Virus record (IMG/VR): IMGVR_UViG_3300025308_000343 | Coordinates: 1 to 37,854 of that record | Length of the DNA: 37,854 nt | From: a virus | Direction: 5' to 3' (one strand) | Shown: positions 7,727-13,436 of the stretch, one piece after another | How positions within the stretch are numbered: position 1 is the first letter of the stretch | How the letters are laid out: each line of letters starts with the position of its first letter | Made by a program: the position numbers and the translations under genes | The notes under the pieces: model-generated | The model's database searches: none | Told to the model about the DNA's origin: nothing | What the model saw: only the letters and a program-made list of their open reading frames with translations

Positions 7727-7941
7727 TGGACATCGTAATCACTCCCTTCTGGCTTTTCGTTCTGTGCGCGCTGCTTTCGTTCGTCCTCGCCGCCACCGTA
7801 GATAGGACATATATCTGGATCGTGGTTCTGGCGTTTGGCGCACTGTTCAGCTCCAGCGAACTGTCGATTCACATCGACGCCAAGCGCATCATTATTTCCT
7901 ACCTTCCGCCGGCAGCAAACGGCGAGAAAGGCGGTGTGTGA
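7726..7941 (+). CDS. Small inner-membrane protein (71 aa)
   Basis: A 71-residue protein with two hydrophobic segments, residues 5-24 (ITPFWLFVLCALLSFVLAAT) and about 29-42 (YIWIVVLAFGALFS), so a two-helix membrane protein. It is coupled by overlapping stop/start codons to both neighbours. Function unknown; it could be an early membrane effector, such as an exclusion protein, but there is no direct evidence. Confidence 0.6.
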   Translation: MDIVITPFWLFVLCALLSFVLAATVDRTYIWIVVLAFGALFSSSELSIHIDAKRIIISYLPPAANGEKGGV

Positions 7942-8864
7942 TGTGGTTCCATAACCTCCAGCTCTACCGCCTTCCCACCCCCTGGGCGATCACTGCCGAG
8001 CAGCTGCGCGAGCAGCTCGCCCGTGGCCCGTTTTTCAGCTGCCCCAGCAGTCAGCCGCAGGCCCGTGGCTGGTCGGCCCCGCGCAAAGACGGCGAGCTGC
8101 TGCACGCCATGAACGGCGCCTGGATGATCCGCCTCGATGTCGAAACCCGCCTGCTGCCGTCCTCGGTCATCAACGCCGAAGTCCGCGCCCAGGCGGAAAA
8201 GCTCGAAGAAACTCAGGGCTACGGCTGCGGGCGCAAGCAGCTCAAGGAATTGCGGGAAAGGGTCACCAGCGAACTCATGCCGCGCGCCTTCCCCGAGCGC
8301 CGCGCCACCCACGTCTGGATCGACCCGAAAGCCGGCTGGTTCTGCGTCGATGCCGGCACGCCGGGCAAGGCTGACCAGGTCATCGAGCATCTGCGCCATT
8401 GCCTCGACGACTTCCCGCTGACCAAGCTGCACACCCAGCTTTCGCCGATGGCAGCCATGGCCGACTGGCTGGCCGGCGGCGAGGCGCCGGACGGCTTCAC
8501 CATCGACCGCGACTGCAACCTCAAGGCGGCCGGCGAAGAGAAGTCGCAAGTCAGCTACAAGCGCTGCCCGCTCGATGCCGACAAAGAGATCGGCGGCGAG
8601 ATCAAGGCTCACCTGGCTAGCGGCAAGCTGCCGACCAGCCTGGCGCTCACCTGGGACGACCGCATTTCGTTTGTGCTCGATGAGAAGCTGACCATCAAGC
8701 GCCTGGCCTTCCTCGACCTGCTCAGGGAAGAAGCCGAGCAGAACGCCGAAACCGCCGACGACCAGTTCGCCGCCGACTTCGCGCTGATGACCGGCGAGCT
8801 GTCCCGTTTTCTGCCGGCGCTGGTCAAGGCGCTGGGTGGGGAGGTGTGCGATGGCGATCTATAA
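7941..8864 (+). CDS. rdgC: Recombination-associated protein RdgC
   Basis: A 307-residue RdgC homologue, near the E. coli length (303 aa). The start MWFHNLQLYRLP and the segments RDGELLHAMNG-like, LPSSVINAEV, KQLKELRERVTSELMPRAF, VWIDPKAGWFCVDAG and LSPMAAMADWLAGGEAP are family hallmarks. RdgC forms a ring dimer around dsDNA and limits RecA filament loading. It is here in a phage early operon two genes after gam, so both ends and interior of phage DNA could be shielded from host recombination. Start is the ATG overlapping the previous TGA. Confidence 0.93.
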   Translation: MWFHNLQLYRLPTPWAITAEQLREQLARGPFFSCPSSQPQARGWSAPRKDGELLHAMNGAWMIRLDVETRLLPSSVINAEVRAQAEKLEETQGYGCGRKQLKELRERVTSELMPRAFPERRATHVWIDPKAGWFCVDAGTPGKADQVIEHLRHCLDDFPLTKLHTQLSPMAAMADWLAGGEAPDGFTIDRDCNLKAAGEEKSQVSYKRCPLDADKEIGGEIKAHLASGKLPTSLALTWDDRISFVLDEKLTIKRLAFLDLLREEAEQNAETADDQFAADFALMTGELSRFLPALVKALGGEVCDGDL

Positions 8865-9237
8865 CTTCAAAAAGCAATTTGCTGCCGCTGTCCGCTCCGG
8901 CGCTAAGCCACACACCATTCGCGCCCATGGCAAACGCCCGCCGCCGAAGGTCGGCGACTGGGCCTACTGCTACACAGGCTTGCGCACGCGTGACGTCTGC
9001 CGGCTCGGCGCCTTCCGCATCATCCACGTCACGCAGATATCGATCTCATCCGGCAGCCGCAGCGTGTCGATACCGGGCAATGGAATCTGGTATCGCCTGA
9101 CTGACGACGAGATCGAGCAACTGGCGCGCGCCGATGGCTTCGCTTCGGCAGACGAGTTCTTTGGCTTCTTCGCCAAGGAACACGGCGGCACGCTGAGTGG
9201 CTTTCTCATCGAGTGGAACCCGAAGGAGTCGCAATGA
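8851..9237 (+). CDS. ASCH/PUA-like domain protein
   Basis: A 128-residue protein with the ASCH pattern: FKKQFAAAVRSGAKPHTIR near the N-terminus, PPKVGDWAYCYTGLRTRDVCRLG, a strand IIHVTQISI, and C-terminal DGFASADEFFGFF ... GFLIEWNP. ASCH domains are beta-barrel folds related to PUA and bind RNA or modified nucleosides; some are nucleases or deacylases. GGGGAGG precedes the ATG, which lies 14 bases inside rdgC. A nucleotide-binding role is inferred. Confidence 0.7.
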   Translation: MAIYNFKKQFAAAVRSGAKPHTIRAHGKRPPPKVGDWAYCYTGLRTRDVCRLGAFRIIHVTQISISSGSRSVSIPGNGIWYRLTDDEIEQLARADGFASADEFFGFFAKEHGGTLSGFLIEWNPKESQ

Positions 9238-9527
9238 TCCGCTATCAGATCAAGGTCAACGTATCCGGCAGCTGGGCGAATCTTTGCAGCTGCCCGGCGC
9301 AACGCCTGGAGGCTGTCCGGGAAGCCTGCGAACGGCTCGCTTTTGCCCTCGACCACGGGATTATTTTCAAGGTCATTGATTGCGCCAGCAATACGGTTTC
9401 CGTCCTCTACAACAGCCGCCCGAAGGCGGGTGAGCCGCACGGCTGGCATGCGCCGCGCCAGATCGTCGACAACCCCGTGCAGGCAGGCCTTGACCGCACA
9501 ACCTCCGGCTGGATTGGACAGCTATGA
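9234..9527 (+). CDS. Hypothetical early protein (97 aa)
   Basis: A 97-residue protein (MIRYQIKVNVSGSWANLCSC ...) coupled by ATGA overlaps at both ends. A beta-rich N-terminus is followed by a helix and a Gly/Pro-rich tail. I do not recognise it. Confidence 0.6.
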   Translation: MIRYQIKVNVSGSWANLCSCPAQRLEAVREACERLAFALDHGIIFKVIDCASNTVSVLYNSRPKAGEPHGWHAPRQIVDNPVQAGLDRTTSGWIGQL

Positions 9528-9703
9528 ACCCCGGCCAACTCATCCCCACCGACGAGGCCCTCAAGGTGCTGCTCAAGCAATACCGCAACGGACCGCCCTT
9601 GTGCCAGGCGCAGCTCGACTGCCTGGTGCAGCACGGCATTCTCGACACCGCCAACGGCGCGTACTGGACCACCAGCCGCGCCGCCTCCCTGCTGCCGGGG
9701 TAA
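9524..9703 (+). CDS. Small hypothetical protein (59 aa)
   Basis: A 59-residue frame starting MNPGQLIPTDEALKVLLKQY, with a helix-turn-helix-like middle (PPLCQAQLDCLVQHGILDTANGAYWTT). It starts at an ATGA overlap and ends at TAA 9701-9703. The pattern resembles a minimal winged helix like those upstream. Function unknown. Confidence 0.55.
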   Translation: MNPGQLIPTDEALKVLLKQYRNGPPLCQAQLDCLVQHGILDTANGAYWTTSRAASLLPG

Positions 9704-9706
9704 GCC

Positions 9707-9802
9707 ATGGAAAAGCCCAAAGACAACGTGCTCGACCTCGTTTTCATGCCCGTATTCATCTTCTTCTGCCTGCTCGGAAAGTGGCTGGAGATCGACGAAT
9801 GA
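9707..9802 (+). CDS. Tiny single-span membrane peptide (31 aa)
   Basis: A 31-residue frame with one hydrophobic stretch (LVFMPVFIFFCLLGKW). It starts four bases after the previous stop. Its stop overlaps an ATG (9799) in the HU frame. Operon fit supports it, but the small size leaves doubt. Confidence 0.4.
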   Translation: MEKPKDNVLDLVFMPVFIFFCLLGKWLEIDE

Positions 9803-9852
9803 AACACCGCCACATCACCTTTTTCTCAACCCTCCGAAAGGATAGCCACACC

Positions 9853-10128
9853 ATGAACCAATCTGAACTGATCATTAAAACCGCCCAAATCTCCGGCGTC
9901 TCCAAGAAGGATGTCGAGCACGTCCTCAAGACGGCTGGCGACGTCATCACCGCCGCACTGATCGAGGAGGGCGAAGCGGTGCTGCCCTTGCTCGGCAAAC
10001 TCGGCGTCGTCCAGAAGGCTGCTCGCACTGGCCGCAACCCGAAGACCGGCGAAGCCATCCAGATCCCGGCCAAGAAGGTACCGCACTTCTCGGCATCGAA
10101 GGCGCTCAAGGATGCTGTCGCCAGCTAA
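9853..10128 (+). CDS. HU/IHF-type DNA-binding protein
   Basis: A 91-residue HU-family protein, the usual size. The N-terminal helices (MNQSELIIKTAQISGVSKKD) and the signature GRNPKTGEAIQIPAKKVPHFSASKALKDAV with the DNA-intercalating arm are clear. Mu transposition needs host HU to assemble the transpososome, so a phage copy could replace it. I chose the ATG at 9853 (AAAGGA upstream) rather than the in-frame ATG at 9799, which would add 18 atypical residues. Confidence 0.92.
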   Translation: MNQSELIIKTAQISGVSKKDVEHVLKTAGDVITAALIEEGEAVLPLLGKLGVVQKAARTGRNPKTGEAIQIPAKKVPHFSASKALKDAVAS

Positions 10129-10140
10129 GACCATCGCTTC

Positions 10141-10161
10141 AAGCCCGTTAATCGCGGGCTT
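10141..10161 (+). terminator. Hairpin behind HU gene
   Basis: AAGCCCG and CGGGCTT form a 7-bp stem with a 7-base loop just after the HU stop. The T-run (GGTTTTT) lies about 10 bases further on, so termination may be partial, allowing downstream middle genes to be read. Confidence 0.45.
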
Positions 10162-10192
10162 CTTGAGATGGTTTTTAACGCAAAGGAAGACG

Positions 10193-10423
10193 ATGGCCCT
10201 CGACTGGAAACCCCACTTCATCCTGCCGACCGACCGGCCGGCCACGGTGCTGGTCGCCTACGCCCCGGAGCTGGGTGTCGACAACGGCTACGTCGGCCGC
10301 ATGTACGAAGTCCGCCTCGGCCGCATCCGCTGCGAACAAACCGGCCGTTCCCCGCGGCCGCCCTATTGGTGGTGCTACGAACACGAAGTACTCGCCGGAA
10401 TCCCTGGAGTGAAACAGCCATGA
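10193..10423 (+). CDS. Hypothetical protein (76 aa)
   Basis: A 76-residue protein (MALDWKPHFILPTDRPATVL ...) with a beta-rich pattern and C-terminal PPYWWCYEHEVLAGIP. AAAGGAAG lies upstream of ATG and it overlaps the next gene as ATGA. No family recognised; short Trp-rich proteins like this are common in phage early regions. Confidence 0.6.
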   Translation: MALDWKPHFILPTDRPATVLVAYAPELGVDNGYVGRMYEVRLGRIRCEQTGRSPRPPYWWCYEHEVLAGIPGVKQP

Positions 10424-10593
10424 GCCAAGACGCCTGGACGCAACTCAACCTGGCCGCCAAGCGCGCCGCCTTCCCGCTGCGCGCGCCGCGCGCTCAGACG
10501 CTGGCCTGGTGGCCCGTGCATGTCTTTGCCGCTGCCGTCAATGGCTACCACGAAGCCTGCCTGGCCGTGCTGGCGCCGAAAGGTCGGCCATGA
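10420..10593 (+). CDS. Small hypothetical protein (57 aa)
   Basis: A 57-residue basic, Ala-rich protein (MSQDAWTQLNLAAKRAAFPL ...), coupled to both neighbours by ATGA overlaps. No family recognised. Confidence 0.55.
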   Translation: MSQDAWTQLNLAAKRAAFPLRAPRAQTLAWWPVHVFAAAVNGYHEACLAVLAPKGRP

Positions 10594-11009
10594 GCACCAT
10601 CGGCCTGCGCAAGGCCGCCCGCATCAAGGCCATCCACGCCGCCTGCCGCGCCGCCGGTATCGACGATGCCGAGCGCCAGCGCATCCAGCGCGAAATCACC
10701 GGCAAGGCCAGCCTCAAGGACATGGACTATGCCGAAGTCAGCCGCGTCCTCACCCACCTCAACAAGGCCGCCGGCTACCACGACTATGAAGGCAAGCCGA
10801 AAACCACCGACGGCGATCCGCAGCTGCAGAAGATCGAAGCCCTGCTCGCCGACATGAAGCTGCCCTGGGCCTACATCCACCGCTCGAAGTTCGGCCCGAC
10901 CATGGTCAAGAAGCTGACCGGCAAGGACCGCATCGAATGGGCCGACACCGTCGGCAAGCAGGCCGTCATCACCGCGCTGGTCAAGCGCCAGCAGAAACTC
11001 GGGGGTTAA
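10590..11009 (+). CDS. gemA: GemA-family protein (DUF1018)
   Basis: A 139-residue member of the Mu gp16/GemA family. Evidence: KAARIKAIHAACRAAGIDDAERQ at the N-terminus, the Gly/Lys TGKASLKDMDYAEVSRVLTHLNK segment, and MVKKLTGKDRIEWAD near the C-terminus, where family members have the conserved terminal motif. In Mu this early protein modulates host gene expression and DNA gyrase-related supercoiling. It lies directly ahead of mor, as in many Mu-like phages. Confidence 0.85.
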   Translation: MSTIGLRKAARIKAIHAACRAAGIDDAERQRIQREITGKASLKDMDYAEVSRVLTHLNKAAGYHDYEGKPKTTDGDPQLQKIEALLADMKLPWAYIHRSKFGPTMVKKLTGKDRIEWADTVGKQAVITALVKRQQKLGG

Positions 11010-11011
11010 GC

Positions 11012-11428
11012 ATGGCCCTGCCAAACACCATCCAGACCATCGTCAGCATCATCGGCCACGGCCCGACCATGTCCCTGGTCAGTGAATTTGGCGGCCGTGA
11101 TATCCGCTTTCCAGCCCGTCGCGATGGCGACAACTGGGAAGCCCTCGTCGAGATCGTCGGCGAAGCACATGCCAAGCGCCTATGCGAGCGCTTCAACGGC
11201 GACGAGGTCTATATCGCCCTGTGCGCCAACGCCGTCCGCCACGACCGCAACTGCCGCATGATCAAGCGCTACGACCAGCTGCTGCAGCAAGGCCACAGCA
11301 GCCGCGGCGCCGTCGGCATCCTGACGCAGGAATTCCGGCCAATCAGCAACCGCGCCGTCGAGAACATCATCAACAGCCCGGCACCAACGATGGCGCCGGA
11401 AATGGTGCAGCAGGGACAGTTGTTTTGA
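11012..11428 (+). CDS. mor: Mor-family middle transcription activator
   Basis: A 138-residue Mor/C-type activator. The region EFGGRDIRFPARRDGDNWEALVEIVG matches the beta-strand dimerisation linker (FGG...IP) and C-terminal SRGAVGILTQEFRPISNRAVENIIN is the helix-turn-helix. Mor binds the middle promoter and with RNA polymerase turns on C, or late genes directly when no C exists; no separate C gene is seen here. It starts two bases after the gemA stop. The first attC site begins five bases behind its stop. Confidence 0.8.
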   Translation: MALPNTIQTIVSIIGHGPTMSLVSEFGGRDIRFPARRDGDNWEALVEIVGEAHAKRLCERFNGDEVYIALCANAVRHDRNCRMIKRYDQLLQQGHSSRGAVGILTQEFRPISNRAVENIINSPAPTMAPEMVQQGQLF

Positions 11429-11432
11429 TGCC

Positions 11433-11504
11433 GCCCAACGTGAAAGCTCAGCCGACGGCAAAAAGCGCAGCTTTTTGACGGTCGGCTGGAGCGGAGTGTT
11501 AGGC
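11433..11504 (-). repeat. attC site 1 (integron recombination site)
   Basis: On the plus strand GCCCAAC (11433-11439) and GTTAGGC bound the site. Read on the minus strand it is GCCTAAC, 5-base spacer, inner arm GCTCCAGC, loop, inner arm GCTGAGC, 6-base spacer, GTTGGGC. The 5-prime inner arm carries one extra base, as in classical attC sites. The minus-strand outer box GCCTAAC contains the TAA stop of the gene at 11499-11816. It adjoins mor. Confidence 0.85.
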
Positions 11505-11816
11505 GGGATGTTTTGAGGAAACATGGGAGAACCGCCAGGAAAAAATGAAAAACGCAATTACCGAATAGAAAACAAGCAGAAAAATAGCCGTAGCAAGATA
11601 GGCGCTACCTGCATAGCCACAAACTTCGTGCCCATCGAGACAAGCCGTATTAGGGAAAATTTTCGACATGAAACTCGTGGGCCAAGAAAATGCCAGGTAA
11701 GCCGGAACAGTTAACCAACGAGGCGCTTGATTTGCAGCCAACAAACCGAATGCCAAAAGAGAGGCCAGCAAAAAAACCATTGAGACGCCAACGGATAAGA
11801 GAATTCGCGTCGCCAT
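11499..11816 (-). CDS. Cassette-encoded membrane protein (105 aa)
   Basis: A 105-residue integral membrane protein with hydrophobic segments at about 5-30 (ILLSVGVSMVFLLASLLAFG), 35-50 and 75-97 (LATAIFLLVFYSVIAFFIFS), and two cysteines in the central loop (ACLDGHEVCGY). It is the only gene in the cluster that runs with the attC orientation. Its ATG is seven bases after the outer box GTTAGGC of attC2, and its stop TAA lies inside the outer box of attC1, the textbook layout of an integron cassette gene. Low GC for the window. Function unknown. Confidence 0.75.
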   Translation of the reverse strand: MATRILLSVGVSMVFLLASLLAFGLLAANQAPRWLTVPAYLAFSWPTSFMSKIFPNTACLDGHEVCGYAGSAYLATAIFLLVFYSVIAFFIFSWRFSHVSSKHPA

Positions 11817-11823
11817 CGAATAT

Positions 11824-11886
11824 GCCTAACGCACTAGCTCAGGCGGGCGCCGCTTGCGGCGTGTCGCCTGGAGCGATGGGTTCGGC
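11824..11886 (-). repeat. attC site 2
   Basis: Plus-strand boxes GCCTAAC (11824-11830) and GTTCGGC (11880-11886). Inner arms CTCAGGCG and CGCCTGGAG pair with one extra G in the second, equal to an extra base in the 5-prime arm on the minus strand. The loop contains a further GCCGC/GCGGC stem. The outer box GTTAGGC on the minus strand complements the GCCTAAC of attC1, as expected for the two ends of one cassette. Confidence 0.85.
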
Positions 11887-11912
11887 GGCAGATTGAACGG
11901 AGGAGGGAAGAG

Positions 11913-12197
11913 ATGACCGATGAACAGAAAAAGCTTGTGCAGAGCGCGCTGTTTGATGCCGACCACTTGGCGATTTGCGCAGGTAATTTGCTGGCCGCAC
12001 TGAACCGGATGGCTGGCGCCATTGAGCGATGCGAGGTTGCAGACGGGGGTGATATTGGCGCCCCTGCGCGTGCAGAACTTGAGCTTGAGCAGGCGGAAGC
12101 CGATGTGTCTGAATACTGGCGCGCAATACAGAGTGCGACATACGAATACCAGAAACGTGCCAAACGGGCGCGGGCTGCATTGACGCCGAACGCCTGA
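11913..12197 (+). CDS. Cassette gene: hypothetical helical protein (94 aa)
   Basis: A 94-residue soluble, helical protein (MTDEQKKLVQSALFDADHLA ...) with long Glu/Ala-rich helices, possibly a coiled coil. GGAGGAGGG lies upstream of ATG. The last codons (TPNA) are encoded by the attC3 outer box and adjacent bases, so recombination there would change the C-terminus. The gene is antiparallel to the attC orientation. Function unknown. Confidence 0.65.
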   Translation: MTDEQKKLVQSALFDADHLAICAGNLLAALNRMAGAIERCEVADGGDIGAPARAELELEQAEADVSEYWRAIQSATYEYQKRAKRARAALTPNA

Positions 12198-12254
12198 GAT
12201 AACCGGAGCAACGCGGCTTTATCGCGGCGCGTCCGGTTGAACGATGGGTTCGGC
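12185..12254 (-). repeat. attC site 3
   Basis: Plus-strand boxes GCCGAAC (12185-12191) and GTTCGGC (12248-12254). On the minus strand: GCCGAAC, CCATC, GTTCAACC, loop, GGTTATC, TCAGGC, GTTCGGC. Spacers of 5 and 6 and arms of 8 and 7 match the classical pattern, with one mismatch in the arms. Confidence 0.85.
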
Positions 12255-12295
12255 GGCACTGGTTGATAAGCGATTTTTTACTGAAAGGAAACACC

Positions 12296-12673
12296 ATGAA
12301 CAAGATATTGGCTTTGATTTTTGCGGCAGCGGCAATCGCCGGATGCAGCGATGCGAATGTGGCCTCCTCGAATCTCTCAAAGGCGGCAGACAACTTCGAA
12401 CTGACTCGGCGCATCGTGTTTTACAACGGCATAACGGGCGAGTACATGCTGAGCATCGAGGGGTTGTGCTCAATTGGGAGCGCCACCGAAACCAAGGCTG
12501 TCGCCGTTACGTGCAAGACCGGGCCGAGCGAATACAAGAAGCATTTCCTCGGGCTGTCTGACAACGTGACGTATTTCGCCGAGCAGGTCACCGGAGCGCA
12601 GTCCAGCCCATACCAGTACCGGGTTGTTTTCAAGCCAGCCGCCATCGTGCCAGACATTGAGATACGGAAGTGA
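12296..12673 (+). CDS. Cassette gene: phage-type lipoprotein
   Basis: A 125-residue lipoprotein. The N-terminus MNKILALIFAAAAIAGC has a signal peptide with lipobox IAGC (Cys17). The mature part NLSKAADNFELTRRIVFYNGITGEYMLSIEGLCSIG ... YKKHFLGLSDNVTYFAEQ ... YRVVFKPAAIVPDIEI fits a lipoprotein family that I recall from many phages (beta-sandwich lipoprotein). Its role is not established; superinfection exclusion or host surface modification is plausible. Start at 12296 because GAAAGGA precedes it and it begins the signal peptide; the longer frame from 12263 does not. TGA abuts attC4. Confidence 0.8.
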   Translation: MNKILALIFAAAAIAGCSDANVASSNLSKAADNFELTRRIVFYNGITGEYMLSIEGLCSIGSATETKAVAVTCKTGPSEYKKHFLGLSDNVTYFAEQVTGAQSSPYQYRVVFKPAAIVPDIEIRK

Positions 12674-12674
12674 C

Positions 12675-12764
12675 GCCGAACGCTTGAAGTGAAAGGCGTC
12701 GGCGCTGTGCCTTCGCTACAACCAAAAGACTTATTACGCCGTCCTCTCGACTGATTGGTTCGAC
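12675..12764 (-). repeat. attC site 4
   Basis: Plus-strand boxes GCCGAAC (12675-12681) and GTTCGAC (12758-12764); the second departs by one base. Inner arms GTGAAAGG and CCTCTCGAC pair with one mismatch and the same extra G as the other sites. At 90 bases this is the longest site and the weakest match. Confidence 0.7.
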
Positions 12765-12786
12765 GTGATCGAAGAAAGGAAACAAC

Positions 12787-13032
12787 ATGAGCAAATGGAA
12801 AGCGCCTCTTCCGAAAAACAACCCGCCAGATGGCGTAACCCTCTTTGTAATCGCGGCCAAGAATCACTCAGGCGCACGAGCAGAATTGAGCGGAGAAATG
12901 AGCACAAAGAAAATGCAACTGATTTTCAAGCTCGCTCAGATGAGTGATTCCGAGGTTGATGCGGAATGTGAAAAAACGCCGACGCCGAACGCCAGCGGTA
13001 ACCAGACGGCCCGTCAGGGCCGGTCTGGTTGA
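12787..13032 (+). CDS. Cassette gene: hypothetical protein (81 aa)
   Basis: An 81-residue protein (MSKWKAPLPKNNPPDGVTLF ...). GAAAGGA lies upstream of ATG. The frame reads through most of attC5, so the C-terminal 20 or so residues (TPNASGNQTARQGRSG) are site-encoded. The body of about 62 residues looks like a genuine small protein. Antiparallel to the attC orientation. Function unknown. Confidence 0.55.
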   Translation: MSKWKAPLPKNNPPDGVTLFVIAAKNHSGARAELSGEMSTKKMQLIFKLAQMSDSEVDAECEKTPTPNASGNQTARQGRSG

Positions 13033-13046
13033 CCAACGGGTTCGGC
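12984..13046 (-). repeat. attC site 5
   Basis: Plus-strand boxes GCCGAAC (12984-12990) and GTTCGGC (13040-13046). Inner arms GGTAACCAGAC and GTCTGGTTGACC pair perfectly apart from one extra G, the clearest of the set. A loop stem of GGCCCG type lies inside. Confidence 0.88.
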
Positions 13047-13072
13047 GGCAATTTTTACGAGAGGAATAGAAA

Positions 13073-13345
13073 ATGAAAATCATCGAAATGAACGATTGCG
13101 ATTGGTGGATTGGCGAAAGCCTGGAAGCCTGTGTCAAGGACTACACGGAGCATTACGTCGACGACCCTGAATCAAGCGAGGATGCCCGCGAATTGAATGA
13201 TGACGAACTCGACCGCCTGACATTTGCTGTTACGGACGAGAACGAATGCAAGACCGGAGAAAAGCGGACCTTCAGAGAGCAGCTTGCGATTGAGGTTGCC
13301 GCTGGCGGCGAGTTTCCGCGCATGTTTGCGAGCACGGAATATTGA
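13073..13345 (+). CDS. Cassette gene: conserved hypothetical protein (90 aa)
   Basis: A 90-residue acidic protein, MKIIEMNDCDWWIGESLEAC with C-terminal FPRMFASTEY. I recall similar proteins in many proteobacterial and phage genomes, without known function. GAGAGGA precedes ATG and TGA directly abuts the attC6 box. It is antiparallel to the attC orientation, as are three other genes of the cluster. Confidence 0.7.
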   Translation: MKIIEMNDCDWWIGESLEACVKDYTEHYVDDPESSEDARELNDDELDRLTFAVTDENECKTGEKRTFREQLAIEVAAGGEFPRMFASTEY

Positions 13346-13346
13346 C

Positions 13347-13380
13347 GCCGAACGCCTTATAGACACCTAATTTGGTGTCT
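13347..13380 (-). repeat. Partial attC-like site 6 (array boundary)
   Basis: The box GCCGAAC (13347-13353) is followed by the inverted repeat AGACACC/GGTGTCT (13361-13380), which on the minus strand again shows one extra base (TAGTAGACACC against GGTGTCTATA). The second outer box is missing; ordinary phage-like sequence follows. This is either a truncated attC or the resident half of the insertion target. Confidence 0.65.
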
Positions 13381-13398
13381 ACTACGAAAACGACTCCC

Positions 13399-13436
13399 AC
13401 GGTCAACCCGAAAAAAAGCCGAAAATTGAAACCCCC
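13399..13436 (+). pseudogene. Relic of a winged-helix gene tail
   Basis: The 17 bases ACGGTCAACCCGAAAAA at 13399-13415 are identical to 6281-6297 inside the gene at 5828, and similarity continues downstream. The translations PTVNPKKKPKIETP and PTVNPKNEPKTEPP match. No open reading frame remains, so this is a vestige of a duplicated gene or a recombination scar. Confidence 0.5.

Noticed and set aside
11523-11714. Plus-strand frame of 63 codons in the first cassette
   Set aside because: It overlaps the far better membrane-protein gene on the minus strand, has no ribosome site and an implausible composition.
11839-12414. Minus-strand frames across attC3 and the 11913 gene
   Set aside because: They read through attC boxes and give Ser/Arg-rich low-quality translations; the plus-strand gene has a proper ribosome site.
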